The notes beneath the pieces were generated by a model. The model worked only from the letters and a program-made list of their open reading frames with translations, was not told the origin of the DNA and made no database searches. Below, one piece after another: positions 62,689-64,000 of a stretch of DNA of 64,000 bases (its first letter is position 1; each line of letters begins with the position of its first letter). The DNA lies in assembly GCA_013289835.1 (NCBI GenBank), contig JABCZG010000003.1, positions 62,001-126,000 on the forward strand, read 5' to 3'. The translations under genes were made by a program, and so were the position numbers. This stretch comes from Acidobacteriota bacterium. Its GTDB lineage: Bacteria; Acidobacteriota; Terriglobia; Acidiferrales; UBA7541.

Positions 62689-62764
62689 CGGAATCCCCCG
62701 GGAAGCTTGGCCCCAGCATAGTTCCTCCTATACTTCTCGGGAAAGCAACTTCTTCGTTGTGCTT

Positions 62765-64000
62765 ATGCAAAAGACAACATCCCCTTCCCGCCGAAGGCGC
62801 TGGCTGATTGCTCTGCTGTTCGTGGCGTCGCTGATCGCCGTGGCCGCGAAAAAGTTTTTCGATTACGCCGCTCCGCCATCGAAAGAAAAAGAATCCGATT
62901 TCGTCTATCCGCCGAACACCGATCAAACCAAGCCGACAACGCTGGTCCTGCAAGTTCCGCCCGCCGCGCAAGTCCCTTTCGAACAGGTCGGCGGTTACAT
63001 CAATGACGCCAGCCACTTGAACAAGACTGCCGTCTACGGAATCGTCAAAGTCTCGACCGTCGAGGACATTCAGAACGCCGTGCAATTCGCGCGCGAACAC
63101 AAACTGAAAGTCACGGCCGCCGGCTCCCGCCACAGCATGGGCGGGCACACGTTCGTAAAAGACGGCCTCGTGCTGGACATGCGTGGATTCAATCAGGTGC
63201 GCCTCGACAAGCGAAATAAAATTCTGAACGTGGAGACCGGAGCGACGTGGAAGCAGCTGCAGCTGTATCTCGATCCATACGGCCTCTCGGTGAAAGCCAT
63301 GCAGTCCATCAACATTTTCACGGTGGGCGGAACGCTCAGCGTGAACGCGCACGGCATCGCGCATAATCCCGGACAAATCGCTCCCACGGTTCGTTCGTTT
63401 CGCATTTTGCTGAGCAACGGCGAGATCAGGAATTGTAGTCCGACCGAAAATGTCGAGCTGTTTCATCACGCGCTGGGCGGCTACGGCCTGATGGGCATCA
63501 TTCTCGACGTGGATCTCGACGTCGTCGAAAACGAAATGTACGTGTGGAAAACGCACTACATGGACTACAAGGATTTTGCAGACTACTACCGGAAAAATGT
63601 CGACGGCGACGCCGGCATTGGGCTCGCGTACGGACGGCTTTCGATGTCGCCCTCGACATTCTTGCAGGAAACGGCGATTCATACGTATGAGAAATCGCAC
63701 ACGCAGGTGCCGGTGGTTCCGCTGAAACTGCCCGGATACGTGTGGCTGGACCGCTTCATCATTAATTTTTCGAAGACGGGCGGCTTCGGCCGCCGTGTCC
63801 GCTGGATGGCGGAAAAATATGCCGAGCCGCGTCTTCACAATTGCCTTTCGCGCAACCAGGCGATGAGCCGCGAAGAAGGCTGCTTCGTTTCGCGCAATCA
63901 GGAAATGTACGACTCGATGGATTATCTGGAGAACCGGCTGAGGGACACGGACATCCTTCAGGAATATTTCATCCCGCGGGAAAAGATGCCGCAATTCGTG
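62765..64000 (+). CDS. FAD-binding oxidoreductase of the FAD_binding_4 type, N-terminal 412 residues
   Basis: The frame opens at ATG 62765 and stays open for exactly 412 codons to the window edge. An N-terminal signal-anchor (WLIALLFVASLIAVAAKKFF) is followed by the FAD-binding PCMH fold: GIVKVSTVEDIQNAVQFARE, KVTAAGSRHSMGGHTFVKDG, in which the His of SRHSMGGH is the usual site for covalent FAD, then GGTLSVNAHGIAHNPG and LGGYGLMGIILDVDLDV. The substrate is unknown; sugar oxidase-like enzymes share this fold. The minus-strand frame over this region is a shadow. Confidence 0.87.
   Translation, partial: MQKTTSPSRRRRWLIALLFVASLIAVAAKKFFDYAAPPSKEKESDFVYPPNTDQTKPTTLVLQVPPAAQVPFEQVGGYINDASHLNKTAVYGIVKVSTVEDIQNAVQFAREHKLKVTAAGSRHSMGGHTFVKDGLVLDMRGFNQVRLDKRNKILNVETGATWKQLQLYLDPYGLSVKAMQSINIFTVGGTLSVNAHGIAHNPGQIAPTVRSFRILLSNGEIRNCSPTENVELFHHALGGYGLMGIILDVDLDVVENEMYVWKTHYMDYKDFADYYRKNVDGDAGIGLAYGRLSMSPSTFLQETAIHTYEKSHTQVPVVPLKLPGYVWLDRFIINFSKTGGFGRRVRWMAEKYAEPRLHNCLSRNQAMSREEGCFVSRNQEMYDSMDYLENRLRDTDILQEYFIPREKMPQFV

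Noticed and set aside
62681..63994. Long minus-strand frame at the right edge
   Set aside because: It is antisense to a plus-strand frame that clearly encodes an FAD-binding oxidoreductase.

Overview
The window looks like a chromosomal segment of an Acidobacteriota member, probably class Terriglobia. This rests on gene content and style rather than on a search: GC-rich genes (near 60 percent by eye), an aroD-aroE fusion, FecR-like exported proteins, a WXXGXW-repeat protein, a fabZ-lpxA-lpxI-Gfo/Idh-tonB-miaA-hflX run, and intergenic repeats. No rRNA, tRNA, CRISPR array, transposase or prophage module was seen. Most of the DNA is ordinary housekeeping sequence in short operons with 4-bp stop/start overlaps.

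Layout. 1-7815: start of a TPR gene, then a MoxR/DUF58/DUF4129/DUF4350 membrane operon with a divergent spoIIM/RDD pair. 8092-13930: lepA, a RelE-type toxin-antitoxin pair, xseA and a TolB-like propeller. 14104-18573: a MerR regulator facing a Cys-Cys protein, a vapC-type TA pair whose toxin appears to start at CTG, a WXXGXW protein, a DUF2905 protein and a FecR-like protein. 18670-25623: sucC-sucD-(95 aa)-ndk, trpD, a second FecR-like protein and an ABC-2 exporter. 25788-32122: an exported M20 peptidase, aroDE-trpE-trpG and an exported protein with promoter and terminator. 32240-41255: AMMECR1, pgsA, hflX, miaA, a previously uncalled 32-aa membrane ORF, tonB, a Gfo/Idh oxidoreductase, lpxI, lpxA and fabZ. 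41419-52476: peptidases (M20, MA-like, M1), a CxxCH toroid-like protein, a second ABC exporter with a TPR partner and a radical SAM protein. 52579-53923: an AAC(6')-like acetyltransferase and a zeta-toxin-like kinase with a 59-aa partner.

54662-59174 is the accessory part: fumC is followed at once by two lower-GC genes, a TIR-like (PF10137/CAP12-type) protein and a Shedu-type (DUF4263) nuclease carrying an N-terminal beta-rich and zinc-ribbon region. A VapBC pair with a clean operator follows. I regard the TIR-Shedu pair as the best candidate for a little-described defence system. The window closes with an acetamidase-like enzyme carrying an unusual N-terminal extension, three unassigned genes and the first 412 codons of an FAD-dependent oxidoreductase.

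The second notable signal is non-coding. The roughly 500-nt regions before xseA and before fumC share one architecture: a perfect TTGACA-16-TATAAT promoter with related spacers, an array of three 25-nt motifs, and a 7-nt tandem repeat before the coding start. A further heptamer array lies after lepA.
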